NCBI GenBank assembly: GCA_902765305.1
Contig: CACWZI010000003.1
Span: forward strand, 1-50,224
DNA: 50,224 nt
Origin: an uncultured Eubacteriales bacterium
GTDB taxonomy: Bacteria; Bacillota; Clostridia; Christensenellales; Aristaeellaceae
Direction: 5' to 3'
Notes under the pieces: model-generated
Told to the model about the DNA's origin: nothing
Seen by the model: the letters and a program-made list of their open reading frames with translations, nothing else
Databases searched by the model: none
Shown: positions 7,600 through 15,565 of the stretch, piece after piece
Layout of the letters: every line of letters starts with the position of its first letter
How positions within the stretch are numbered: the stretch's first letter is position 1
Position numbers and translations under genes: made by a program

Positions 7600-8432
7600 G
7601 CGGCGCCTCCTTGACGTTGGACGGTCGGACGCCGGTTGCCCTGCGCGATGCGGTCGGACATCCGGTTCAGGGCGTAGTTGATGAGGATGTAGATCACCGC
7701 CACCACCAGGTAGACCGATACCAGCGCGTCATGGCTGGTGATCAGCACCTTGGCGTGCTGCATCAGGTCCGCGTAGGAGACCACGTAAGCGAAGGTGGTA
7801 TCCTTCAACACGATCACCAGCTCGGAGATCAGCGAGGGGATCACGAATCGCAGGGCCTGGGGAAACACGACCTGGTAGAAGGTCCGCGTGTTTGACAGCC
7901 CCAGGGACAGCGCGGCCTCGGCCTGCCCCTTTGGCACGGCGTTGACGCCCGCCCGAAAGGCCTCGGCGATGATGCCGCTGGCGGAGATGGCGCAGGGCAG
8001 CGTGATGCGCCAGAACGCCCCCAGGTTCAAGCCCATGCGGGGCAGCACCAGGAAGAAGAAATAGATCAGCAGCAGCGTGGGCACGCCCCGGGTGAATTCG
8101 ATCACCGCCGTGGCGATCCACCGCGGTACGGGGTTTTGCCTCAGCTTGCCGCGCATCAGTATAAAGCCCAGGGCGATGGCGATCACGGCAGCCGTGAGGG
8201 CCGCCTTCAGCGTGCTGAGCAGGCCCTGGCCGAGATAGCGCCAGGTGCTCCACTTCAAGAAGAAATCCCAGTACCTGGCCTCCAGCTGGCCCTGCCGGGC
8301 GAACTGGCGTATGATGATAAAGAGCAGGAAGCCCAGCCCTATGAGCGCCAGCACTGTGAAGAGGGCGACGCGGCGGCGCGTTCTGGGGCCCGGGGCCTCA
8401 TAGAGCCGGTCTCGGATCGTTGGCGCGCTCAT
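7596..8432 (-). CDS. Amino acid ABC transporter permease
   Basis: This 278-residue inner-membrane subunit belongs to the His/Glu/Gln/Arg/opine permease family (HisM/GlnP type). A hydrophobic segment near residues 23-44 is followed by a linker, then the conserved permease core with [16 protein letters not shown]. The ATPase-docking [18 protein letters not shown] loop (EAA motif) is in the second half. It has a longer N-terminal cytoplasmic and periplasmic extension than the minimal family. It overlaps both neighbours by 4 bp, so the two permeases and the ATPase are tightly coupled. Confidence 0.93.
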   Translation of the reverse strand: MSAPTIRDRLYEAPGPRTRRRVALFTVLALIGLGFLLFIIIRQFARQGQLEARYWDFFLKWSTWRYLGQGLLSTLKAALTAAVIAIALGFILMRGKLRQNPVPRWIATAVIEFTRGVPTLLLIYFFFLVLPRMGLNLGAFWRITLPCAISASGIIAEAFRAGVNAVPKGQAEAALSLGLSNTRTFYQVVFPQALRFVIPSLISELVIVLKDTTFAYVVSYADLMQHAKVLITSHDALVSVYLVVAVIYILINYALNRMSDRIAQGNRRPTVQRQGGAA

Positions 8433-9094
8433 CGCAGTATCCTCACTTTCCGATCAATCCTGCCGCCCACCCAGCCGATGACCAGCGCGGTGGCCACGTA
8501 CAGCGCGGCGGAGATGGCAAAGGCCAGTATGCCGCCCACGGCGCGGCTGTTGATGTAGTTCACCGCGCCGGTCAGCTCCAGCTGGTTGGGCCGCAGCGGC
8601 ACCTGGGAGCCCAGCGCCGTGGTGAGCATCGTGCCCACGACCAGGCTGGTCATGGGCAGCACCGTGCTTCGCAGCGCCTGGGGAATGACGATCCTGCCGA
8701 TCAGTTGGGTGAAGGTGAGCCCCAGGGCGCGGGCGGCCTCGATTTCGCCGGGGCTGATGGTGTTCATGCCGCTCATCAGGTGCTCCGAGCAGAAGGCAGA
8801 GGGAATCAGCACGGAGGCGACGATGACGCACATCTCATAGGAGAGCAGCACCCTGAGCCTCGGCAGCGCGTAGACCAGCAGGATCAGCAGGGCCGCGCCG
8901 GGGATGTTGCGGAAGACCTGCACGAAAAAATCCCCGAACACCCGAAGGGGCTTCACGGGGCACACGCGCAGCACCGTAATCGCCACTCCGATGGCAAAGG
9001 CGCCGGCAAAGCACAGCGCCGTCAACCGCCAGGTGTTCAGCAGCGCACGGAGGTAGAGGTCGCCGTATTCAGAAAGCAGGGCGGATAAGCTCAT
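8429..9094 (-). CDS. Amino acid ABC transporter permease
   Basis: This is a second permease of the same family, 221 residues from ATG 9094, chosen because AAAGGAG lies 5 bases upstream. The EAA-type loop reads SAFCSEHLMSGMNTISPGEIEAARALG, so the first residues of the motif differ slightly from the family consensus, while GEIEAARALG is normal. It pairs with the 7596-8432 permease as a heterodimer. The gene directly upstream should be the substrate-binding protein, but only a remnant is left there. Confidence 0.93.
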   Translation of the reverse strand: MSLSALLSEYGDLYLRALLNTWRLTALCFAGAFAIGVAITVLRVCPVKPLRVFGDFFVQVFRNIPGAALLILLVYALPRLRVLLSYEMCVIVASVLIPSAFCSEHLMSGMNTISPGEIEAARALGLTFTQLIGRIVIPQALRSTVLPMTSLVVGTMLTTALGSQVPLRPNQLELTGAVNYINSRAVGGILAFAISAALYVATALVIGWVGGRIDRKVRILR

Positions 9095-9154
9095 GGGGCT
9101 CCTTTCGGGCGCAGGGCCTCGCGCCATGCGCGAGACCCTGCGAAGGGATTTGGG

Positions 9155-9397
9155 TTATTCGCCGATCACGGGCGGTTCGGGGGCGGTCTCGGCGCCGCCG
9201 GTGCGGTCGCCCAGGCTGATCTGCCACAGCTGGGTCCACAGGCCCGCTTCCTCGATCTGCTTCAGGAAGTCGTTCACGAAGGCCACGCCGTCTTCCTTTC
9301 GATACATTTGGATTATTGGCGGGGAACGGACGACGCGGAGCGGTCACATTCGATCCAGCGTCTGCTTCCAACATCGCCGGTTTGTGCAGATGTTCAT
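9155..9397 (-). pseudogene. Eroded amino acid ABC transporter substrate-binding protein
   Basis: The last 50 codons (9155-9307) read YRKEDGVAFVNDFLKQIEEA, then GLWTQLWQISLGDRTGG and a PEPPVIGE end. This is the normal C-terminus of a family 3 (polar amino acid) binding protein. Upstream, a good ribosome site (GGGAGGAG) and an ATG at 9397 remain, but the frame stops after about 17 codons at 9344-9346. The signal peptide and both ligand-binding lobes, some 200 codons, are missing. The promoter at 9429-9457 is intact. The gene seems to have lost its middle by deletion, so this importer may work with an unlinked binding protein or be dead. Confidence 0.75.
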
Positions 9398-9428
9398 CAC
9401 ATTGGCTCCTCCCTGAAGAATTGATAAA

Positions 9429-9457
9429 ATTCTACCTGATTGGTGGGAAAGTGTCAA
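9429..9457 (-). promoter_or_regulatory. Sigma-A promoter of the amino acid transporter operon
   Basis: On the minus strand, a perfect TTGACA (9452-9457) and TAGAAT (9429-9434) are 17 bases apart. It lies just upstream of the ribosome site of the eroded binding-protein gene. Confidence 0.85.
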
Positions 9458-9634
9458 ATACCGAAGATTTATCCCTGGATATAGATTGAATTTATAGACA
9501 TAAAATGCGCAAGCCCGGTCATGCCCACATATTGCGCCGCCATGGCGTTCATTGGCGCAGGACAGGTTATGCGCTCGCGGCATCTGCGCGCCTCCTCAAG
9601 GATTCAGCTTGTTTACTCGGCACAATCTGAGCGA

Positions 9635-9663
9635 TTGACAATTCGGTCGATGTCATTTATAGT
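9635..9663 (+). promoter_or_regulatory. Sigma-A promoter ahead of the eroded histidine phosphatase
   Basis: TTGACA (9635-9640), a 17-base spacer and TATAGT (9658-9663) form a near-consensus promoter on the plus strand. The transcript would run through the phosphatase remnant and perhaps into the flavin reductase gene. The 9458-9634 stretch between the two divergent promoters holds nothing else I can recognise. Confidence 0.8.
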
Positions 9664-9712
9664 ATGTTTGATAAGCCGCTCTGTATGAACAACGGGACCG
9701 CCGATTTAACCA

Positions 9713-10117
9713 TTGACCGGGATGGCGACGGGATGGAATGCTGTCGCCTGCGCGACTTCACCCTACAGTCCTGCCCGCCGCCTGATCGAGATGGACTATG
9801 GCCCCTACGAGGGCATGGATCTCAACGCGCTGGCGCCCGAGGTCGTCACCTTCTTCAGCGATTTCATACACAATCCTGCGCCCGAGGGCATGGAGCCGCT
9901 GTCGGACGTGGTGGCCAGGACCGGCGCGTTCATGGAAGCGGTGAGGCAATGCCATGGAAACGTGCTGGTCTCTACCCACGCCATCGCCATGAAGGGCATA
10001 CTGGAATACCTTACGCCGGATTCCAACGGCGGCTATTGGTCGAAGCATATCGGAAACTGTGCCGTTTACACCGTGGAATGTGGCGAAGACGGGTATACGA
10101 TTCCGATTGAACTGTAG
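9713..10117 (+). pseudogene. Eroded histidine phosphatase (phosphoglycerate mutase family)
   Basis: From about 9785 the frame reads LIEMDYGPYEGMDLNAL, then PEGMEPLSDVVARTGAFM and NVLVSTHAIAMKGIL. These are the middle and C-terminal blocks of the histidine phosphatase superfamily, including the second catalytic His (STHAIAM). The N-terminal block with the phospho-accepting RHG motif is absent. Before LIEMDYG, only a corrupted SPYSPARR piece of the usual YSSPxxRA block remains, with about 25 residues missing after it. The product could not be catalytically active in the usual way. A promoter survives upstream. Confidence 0.75.
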
Positions 10118-10222
10118 GGGAATGCGGTTGCGCAGGGAACCGGGCGCAGAAGGTTTTTCATAAGAAGCTGTATCACACGGGTATACTGGATCGATTCGAG
10201 GGAAAAAAGGAGGAACGAAGCC

Positions 10223-10756
10223 ATGAAGGAAGCCATAAAAATCAACGACTATGCCAACCGTATCGTGAGCGCCATCCCGAAGGGCGTGCTGCTCAACACC
10301 AACGGCGAGAAGTTCAACGCCATGGTAATCGGATGGGGCCACCTGGGCACCCTGTGGAGCCGGCCGACCTTTCATGTGTATGTGCGCCAGGGGCGCTATA
10401 CGAAGGGCCAGCTGGACAGGACAGGCGAGTTTACCGTCAGCATCCCGCTGGATCAAGTGGACGGGACCATCAATCGCATCTGTGGCGGACAGTCCGGCTA
10501 TAACATCGATAAGGTCAGGGAAGCCGCGCTTGAGCTGGAGGACGCGAGGACCATCCATACGCCCGGTGTGCGCCAATATCCGCTGACGCTGGAGTGCAAG
10601 GTCCTGTATGCCCAGGACCAGGACCTGAGCCGGATTCCGGAGGACATTCGGGCGCGCATGTATCCCCAGGACGTGCCGGGGACGAACCCCATGGCGAACC
10701 GCGACTGCCACACGATGTACGTCGGCGAGATCGTGGACGCCTATATCATACGGTGA
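10223..10756 (+). CDS. Flavin reductase-like (FMN-binding split-barrel) protein
   Basis: This 177-residue protein has the flavin reductase domain. PKGVLLNTNGEKFNAMVIGW at residues 19-38 corresponds to the strand pair that binds FMN in this family. The GEFTVSIPL stretch and a late cluster near the HTMYVGEIVDAYI end are also typical. Members use NAD(P)H to reduce FMN or bind FMN as an electron carrier; the exact substrate is unknown. The start is ATG 10223, with AAGGAGGAACGA upstream. The stop overlaps or abuts the following SDR gene, so the two are probably co-transcribed. Confidence 0.85.
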   Translation: MKEAIKINDYANRIVSAIPKGVLLNTNGEKFNAMVIGWGHLGTLWSRPTFHVYVRQGRYTKGQLDRTGEFTVSIPLDQVDGTINRICGGQSGYNIDKVREAALELEDARTIHTPGVRQYPLTLECKVLYAQDQDLSRIPEDIRARMYPQDVPGTNPMANRDCHTMYVGEIVDAYIIR

Positions 10757-10761
10757 ACGGC

Positions 10762-11484
10762 ATGGAAATGAGACGCTTTACAGGCAAGGTCGCCGTCGTC
10801 ACCGGCGGCGCCCACGGCATCGGGAAGGCCATCGCCGAGGCGTTTGAGTCGGAAGGCGCGACGGTGCACATCGTCGACATCACCCCCGGCGAATGGTTCG
10901 TGGGCGACATCTCCGACCCGCGGGTTTTGGAGCGATTCGCCGCATCGGTGATCGAAAAAAGCGGCCATGTGGATTGCCTCGTCAACAACGCGCCGCCGCC
11001 GATGATTGGCATCGACGATTGCGGCTGGGATGGATTCCAGAGGGCGCTGGCGATCGGCGTCACCGCGCCGTTCTACCTGACGAAGCTGTTCATGCCGCAC
11101 TTCGCCCCCGGCGCGTCGGTGATCAACCTCTCCTCCTCCCGCGACCGCATGAGCCAGCCCCGGACGGAGAGCTACACCGCCGCCAAGGGCGGCATCGCGG
11201 CGCTGACCCATGCGCTGGCCGTCAGCCTGGCGGGCAGGGCGCGGGTGAACAGCATCTCGCCCGGCTGGATCGATACGACCGGGTCGGATATCGCCGGCGC
11301 GGACGCGCTCCAGCAGCCGGTGAGGCGCGTGGGCAAGCCGGAGGATATCGCGGCCCTGGCGCTGTTCCTCTGCTCGGACGCGGCCGGCTTCATCACCGGC
11401 GAAAACATCTGCGTGGACGGCGGCATGACGAAGCTGATGATCTATCACGGGGAGCATGGGTGGGCCTACAGCGACGCCAACTGA
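10762..11484 (+). CDS. Short-chain dehydrogenase/reductase (SDR)
   Basis: This 240-residue classical SDR oxidoreductase is cytoplasmic. The cofactor motif TGGAHGIG (14-21), DCLVNNAP (71-78), catalytic S125 (NLSSS), Y138 and K142 (YTAAK) and the SPGWIDT segment are all intact. Acidic D39 after the second strand (IVDI) suggests preference for NAD. The start is uncertain: ATG 10762 is used here, while GTG 10753 would overlap the upstream stop. Neither has a strong ribosome site, which fits translational coupling to the flavin reductase gene. The substrate is unknown. Confidence 0.92.
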   Translation: MEMRRFTGKVAVVTGGAHGIGKAIAEAFESEGATVHIVDITPGEWFVGDISDPRVLERFAASVIEKSGHVDCLVNNAPPPMIGIDDCGWDGFQRALAIGVTAPFYLTKLFMPHFAPGASVINLSSSRDRMSQPRTESYTAAKGGIAALTHALAVSLAGRARVNSISPGWIDTTGSDIAGADALQQPVRRVGKPEDIAALALFLCSDAAGFITGENICVDGGMTKLMIYHGEHGWAYSDAN

Positions 11485-11569
11485 GTGAGGACACCACGCA
11501 ACAGGTTCACAGCAACAGGTACAGCATAGGGAAGTCCTGGTCGATCCCATGGAGAAGATTGCAAAAAGA

Positions 11570-11611
11570 TGGCCCCCAGCCAATGTATTTTTATACACGG
11601 GCTGAGGGCCA
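11570..11611 (-). terminator. Intrinsic terminator after the RpiB-like gene
   Basis: The stem GGCCCTCAGCC/GGCTGGGGGCC (minus-strand reading) has a 20-base loop and is followed by ATCTTTTT. It lies 8 bp after the stop of the gene at 11619-12251, and may also stop plus-strand reads from the SDR gene. Confidence 0.75.
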
Positions 11612-11618
11612 CACTGCC

Positions 11619-12251
11619 TTACAGCGACTTCAAAAACGCCGCGATGGTCGCGTCCTTGCAGTTGGGGTAGAAGCGCTCGGAGAAGTGCGCGCCGCCAATC
11701 GTTCCCTTGACGAAGTCGCGATCCAAATCCTTCAGGATATCGATCAATGGCCGGTAGGTCTTTTCCTTTACGCCGTCCAGGATCTTCTTGTTGCGCTGTT
11801 CGGGCACGACCCTTTCCTTCGGATATCCATTCCCATGGCCGAAGCCAAACAGCTGCTGGAAGATCATTTCCAGCTTCAACTCTGCGCCCCAGCCGAAATC
11901 CTTGGCGAAGGGCAGCGCTACGCAGTTCCCATCATTGATCTGGGCGAACATGAAGCCGTCGGAAGGGTCGACGATGTGACCGCAGATCACCCCGGGGAAG
12001 CTGTTGCACGCCAGCATGGCGCCCTCGCCGGTGCCGCAGCCCGTCACGACGTAGTCTGCCGCGCCAGTGTTGAGGAGGATGGAGGCGAGGAGCCCGCACT
12101 GGACATAGGTCAGCTGCGCGGCGTCCTCCGCAGAATACATCCCGTAATTGTCCACGACGTGGCCCATCGGCTCCACGACCTTCCGGAGCGTGGCCTCGAT
12201 GAGGCTGTTCTTTGCCGCCTGGCTGTTTTCGTTGATGAGTGCAATTCGCAT
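11619..12251 (-). CDS. RpiB/LacA/LacB family sugar-phosphate isomerase
   Basis: This 210-residue protein of the ribose-5-phosphate isomerase B/LacAB family interconverts aldose and ketose phosphates. The N-terminus MRIALINENSQAAKN replaces the usual MKIAIGSDHAG. The anion-binding VTGCGTGEGAMLACN loop is conserved, with the Cys that acts as base in RpiB. A C-terminal extension of about 60 residues (DGVKEKTYRPLIDILKDLD) makes it longer than the 145-residue RpiB, matching a clostridial subgroup of unknown substrate. RBS AAAGGAATG lies upstream of ATG 12251. Confidence 0.85.
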   Translation of the reverse strand: MRIALINENSQAAKNSLIEATLRKVVEPMGHVVDNYGMYSAEDAAQLTYVQCGLLASILLNTGAADYVVTGCGTGEGAMLACNSFPGVICGHIVDPSDGFMFAQINDGNCVALPFAKDFGWGAELKLEMIFQQLFGFGHGNGYPKERVVPEQRNKKILDGVKEKTYRPLIDILKDLDRDFVKGTIGGAHFSERFYPNCKDATIAAFLKSL

Positions 12252-12351
12252 GATGAGATCATTCCTTTCATGATTGAATAATAAGGCCGAGGATCGTGTG
12301 CGGAGGATTCCGCAGGGAATGCCCGTACCGGCAGGGCTATTGATAATTCAG

Positions 12352-13452
12352 TTACACATCCACCCCGATACCGTTTACGGTGATGTCGCCTTCGACCCAG
12401 ATCGTGATCGCTCTGCGCCCGTCGACCCGTTTCACTTCGACCAGGTCGGATCGACCGGGGTCGACGTTGATTTTCACGTTTTCCGTTTCGATTTCAAAGC
12501 GCTTCTGGTCGGCGATCAGGGTTGCGTCCAGCCCCACCGCGCCAAACTGTTCAAGGTATGCGTTGTCAAATGCCTTCTGCTCGGCGGCATCCACGTCACA
12601 GCTGTCCAGCAGGCTGGCGATTTCCTTTCGGGAGACCTGGAGCGATTCGCCCTTTTTCTTCTCTGCGGCCTGCGCGACCAGGTTCTCGTGGAGGGTCTGG
12701 ACCACATCAAAGGTAAGGCCCTTTTCCAGGCTGTCCCCCAGCACGCCATAGAATTGCTCGCGCCTGTCAGCCACGCTTTCCGGGGCGGCGGTGTGGAAGA
12801 TGGCGTCGATGAAGTCGGCGTGGAGGTCAGTGCTGTCCTTGGTGTAGTAGAGGGCGCTGTTCACATCCGCGCCGCCATCGCAGAACACGGGATACATAAA
12901 GCCGAGGGCCGGGCTGCCTACAGCCAGATCCGGTTCGACGGTGTGGAAGTCCCGGTCATCGCTGAAGAACGTCAGCAGGGGCTTCGTCAGCTTGACAGGG
13001 CAGATGCTGACCATGACATAGTTGAACACCTTATCGGTGAAATCCGGGGTGTCCGTGTGCGCATCTTCCCTTTTATAAGGAATGGAATACGCGTCGTGCA
13101 TGGCGAGGATAAGGTAGCTGCCTTCGAATTCCATCTTCTCCCTGACGGTATTGAACAACGCCTCCACAGCGGCCTCGTCTTTCAATTCCGAGGTTTGGAG
13201 CTGTGTGAGGAGCTGGAGCGCATCGTCGTGCACAGGAAGGGAGAATTGATTTCTTCCGGGGGCGCCGCCCAGCGCCTTTTTGAATGCGTTGAGATAATGC
13301 GCCGCTTCAGAGGCGGGAAGGGAGACGGGGGACTTTGAGAAGGTGGAGACAATATCGCCTTTCTCGTTCACAAAGCAACCGCGGATGATGCTGATATCGT
13401 TCTTTTCCGGGGAGAAGCGCCTGCGGAGCGCAGCGAGGTCTTTCTTGTTCAT
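12352..13452 (-). CDS. DUF4317 family protein
   Basis: This 366-residue protein matches the DUF4317 family, widespread in clostridia. The start MNKKDLAALRRRFSPEKNDI, followed by IRGCFVNEKGDIVSTF, is diagnostic, and the body and acidic middle (DDRDFHTVEPDLAVGSPALG) fit. It is cytoplasmic, with no signal or membrane segment. RBS AAAGGAAA precedes ATG 13452. The function is unknown in the family as far as I know. It precedes the RpiB-like gene on the same strand with a 100-bp gap holding short GC-rich palindromes, so shared transcription is possible. Confidence 0.88.
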   Translation of the reverse strand: MNKKDLAALRRRFSPEKNDISIIRGCFVNEKGDIVSTFSKSPVSLPASEAAHYLNAFKKALGGAPGRNQFSLPVHDDALQLLTQLQTSELKDEAAVEALFNTVREKMEFEGSYLILAMHDAYSIPYKREDAHTDTPDFTDKVFNYVMVSICPVKLTKPLLTFFSDDRDFHTVEPDLAVGSPALGFMYPVFCDGGADVNSALYYTKDSTDLHADFIDAIFHTAAPESVADRREQFYGVLGDSLEKGLTFDVVQTLHENLVAQAAEKKKGESLQVSRKEIASLLDSCDVDAAEQKAFDNAYLEQFGAVGLDATLIADQKRFEIETENVKINVDPGRSDLVEVKRVDGRRAITIWVEGDITVNGIGVDV

Positions 13453-13677
13453 CGTATTTTCCTTTCAATGCTGTGGGGCCGGTACGACCCTGTGTTTTCC
13501 TGTATTCTATCAAAAGAATATGACAGGGATATTATCGCTCCGTCCGCTCGTTGCAGATCTGCTGTTGCGCATCTTCTCCTTTGGCGCAAATATTTCCTTG
13601 CGGAACAGGCGTTATACCGCCGGCGCGCTGTGCCGGTCGATGTATTGCTTTCGTGGCGGTGTGCTTTCAACCGCTTT

Positions 13678-14441
13678 TTACGGATTCCCGGACGGCGCGG
13701 CGGCCATGGCTCTGAAGTACCTGCCCCCTGCCTCCTGGGAGGCTCGGTCGCGGGCGGCGTTGACAACGTCGAAGTTGGCGATCAACAGATCGGTGATCAG
13801 CCTGGATAACTCGCCCCTTTCCGCGTTTTCCTGCAGGATCGCTTTTACCTTTTCCTCCGGCATGCCCTTTCTGTAGGGACGGTCTTCGGTGATAGCGGAA
13901 AACACGTCCGCGACCGCCATGATCTGTGCGCCAAAGGGGATTTCACCCGCCTTCAGGCGGTAGGGGTACCCCTTGCCGTTCAGCTTCGGAAGTCGATGAT
14001 CATGCCGATCAATTTGGCAACCTGCATAATGGTGTCCAGGTTGGCCTCGCCATCCATCATCAGTTCATCCGCGATTCGGTCGCTGCTGTAGGCCAGCTCC
14101 AGCCATATGCGTTCGCTGTCCGCCAGCTTCTCCAGGGCTTCTACCGCTTTGGGCGCGTAGAGGTCCCCGGCTCCGCGCCGTGCCGCCGCCACGATTTTGT
14201 CGACCTGGTTCAGTATCGGCGCATCGCGCTTTACCGTGAGGACCACATCGTCGGCGAGTTGGATGATGCCTGACAGGAAGAGCGGATCCTGCAGCGTTAT
14301 GTCAGCCATCTTTTCAACGATGTCGGAAAGCTCCCCGGGCAGCTCCGACTTGTCGATTGCGGGAAGGCGAAGGGGAGGAATGTGCAGTTGCAGGGTTTCC
14401 CGATAGGGCGTCTGGCTGTGCCTGACGATGACAGATATCAT
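13678..14441 (-). pseudogene. HD-GYP phosphodiesterase gene lacking its HD core
   Basis: Two frames belong to one former gene. The 5' part (13980-14441, 153 codons) is the N-terminal helical region ending QVAKLIGMIIDFRS. In intact relatives this motif is followed by PFTATHS and the HD metal site. The 3' part reads LNGKGYPYRLKAGEIPFGAQ, then MAVADVFSAITEDRPYRKGM, the GYP half of the domain. The junction at about 13984-13992 joins them out of frame and about 65-70 residues are missing, including the HD dyad, so no active phosphodiesterase can be made. The promoter at 14471-14499 is intact. No Shine-Dalgarno is evident at ATG 14441. Confidence 0.85.
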
Positions 14442-14470
14442 GGCACATACTGATACTAAAAACCATTTTC

Positions 14471-14499
14471 AGTATATACGATAAGTATTCCGTTGTAAA
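14471..14499 (-). promoter_or_regulatory. Sigma-A promoter of the HD-GYP remnant
   Basis: On the minus strand, TTTACA (14494-14499), a 17-base spacer and TATACT (14471-14476) lie about 30 bp upstream of ATG 14441. Confidence 0.75.
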
Positions 14500-14566
14500 G
14501 GATCATTTTTATCACAGGGACCGTGTGTATACCGTTCCGTGACATCTCAAATTCTTAACATCAGAA

Positions 14567-14608
14567 TTAGCACTCACCTATTGACAGTGCTAACAAAACG
14601 AGTATAAT
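14567..14608 (+). promoter_or_regulatory. CIRCE operator overlapping the hsp20 promoter
   Basis: TTAGCACTC (14567-14575), 9 bases and CAGTGCTAA (14585-14593) match the CIRCE consensus TTAGCACTC-N9-GAGTGCTAA with one mismatch. The sigma-A -35 TTGACA (14581-14586) lies inside the operator, and TATAAT (14603-14608) follows after 16 bases. HrcA bound here would block RNA polymerase until heat shock. hrcA itself is not in the window. The leader to the hsp20 start is about 155 bases long. Confidence 0.93.
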
Positions 14609-14770
14609 AGAATGCGAACCGAGGGGGAAGGAAAGAATCCCGAGGTTCAGGGTAACAACAGACAAAGACCGACGCCGACACGACAACCTGCAAAGGCGTG
14701 ATACCCGCAAGGGCGCACACCGAAGGCGGGTGCGCGACCAGCGCAAGAGGGTCAAAAGGAGGTATTAGTT

Positions 14771-15208
14771 ATGTTGATCCCGAGCATCTTTGGTGAGAAC
14801 CTGTTTGATGAGTTTTTCAATGACTGGAATCGCGAGTTCCGGAATATGGATCGCCAGCTTTACGGCAAGAATGCCGCGCGCGAGATGAAGACGGACGTGC
14901 ATGAGCACGAGGATCACTACGAAGTTGACATCGATCTGCCGGGCTTCAAAAAGGAAGACATCAACCTGGAGCTGCAGAACGGCTACCTGACTGTGAGCGC
15001 AACGAAGGGCCTTGAGAAAGAGACAAAGGGCAAAACCATCCGGCAGGAGCGGTACGTGGGCAGCATGCAGCGCAGCTTCTATGTCGGCGATGCGCTTACG
15101 GAAACCGACATCGGGGCAAAGCTGGAAAACGGCGTGTTGAGCCTGAGCATTCCCAAGGTGGACGCCAGGAAGATCCCCGAGAAAAAGACCATTATGATAG
15201 AAGGATAA
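14771..15208 (+). CDS. Hsp20/alpha-crystallin small heat-shock protein
   Basis: This 145-residue ATP-independent holdase binds unfolding proteins in the cytoplasm. The alpha-crystallin domain spans about residues 40-140. It has the DVHEHEDHYEVDIDLPGFKKE start, the LENGVLSLSIPK block near the end, and a short C-terminal tail with KTIMIEG. ATG 14771 follows AAAGGAGG at good spacing. It is a single-gene unit, with the CIRCE-controlled promoter upstream and a strong terminator downstream. Confidence 0.96.
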   Translation: MLIPSIFGENLFDEFFNDWNREFRNMDRQLYGKNAAREMKTDVHEHEDHYEVDIDLPGFKKEDINLELQNGYLTVSATKGLEKETKGKTIRQERYVGSMQRSFYVGDALTETDIGAKLENGVLSLSIPKVDARKIPEKKTIMIEG

Positions 15209-15224
15209 TTGGAACAAAGGCATT

Positions 15225-15262
15225 CCCCCGGCTGGGACGCAGGTCCGGCCGGGGGCTTTTCA
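15225..15262 (+). terminator. Intrinsic terminator of hsp20
   Basis: The stem CCCCCGGC/GCCGGGGG surrounds about 14 bases and is followed by CTTTTC. It begins 17 bp after the hsp20 stop. Confidence 0.85.
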
Positions 15263-15565
15263 ATCCCATTTCCCAGTGGACATCGCTTCGCCCGACTGCA
15301 ATAATAGTCCTGTGACGACGGCCATAAAGCAGGATTCATCCCAACGAGTGCTTTGTACGGATCCAGATCACTGACGCGGATGGGAAAAAGGCGTGGAGTT
15401 CGCCGATCGTGTTGTGATAAGGGAACTGTCACTATGAACATGCTTCGCAGGCGATCTGAACGATCGAAAGCCAAACCCGCAGACGGACTGACGCTGTCGG
15501 CGGGTTTGCTGTATTATGATTGCTTTAAGGCTGTCACAGTACGGCTTAAATAACCGTCCGGTTCA
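15263..15565. other. Intergenic region with one hairpin
   Basis: No gene is recognised. A stem AAACCCGC/GCGGGTTT (15473-15507) with an inner GAC...GTC pairing may be the terminator of the minus-strand flavin reductase gene, although its T-run is poor. Short frames here have no ribosome sites. Confidence 0.4.

Noticed and set aside
9664-10110. 148-codon frame starting 1 base after the TATAGT promoter
   Set aside because: It covers the histidine phosphatase remnant in another frame; its start would be at or before the transcription start.
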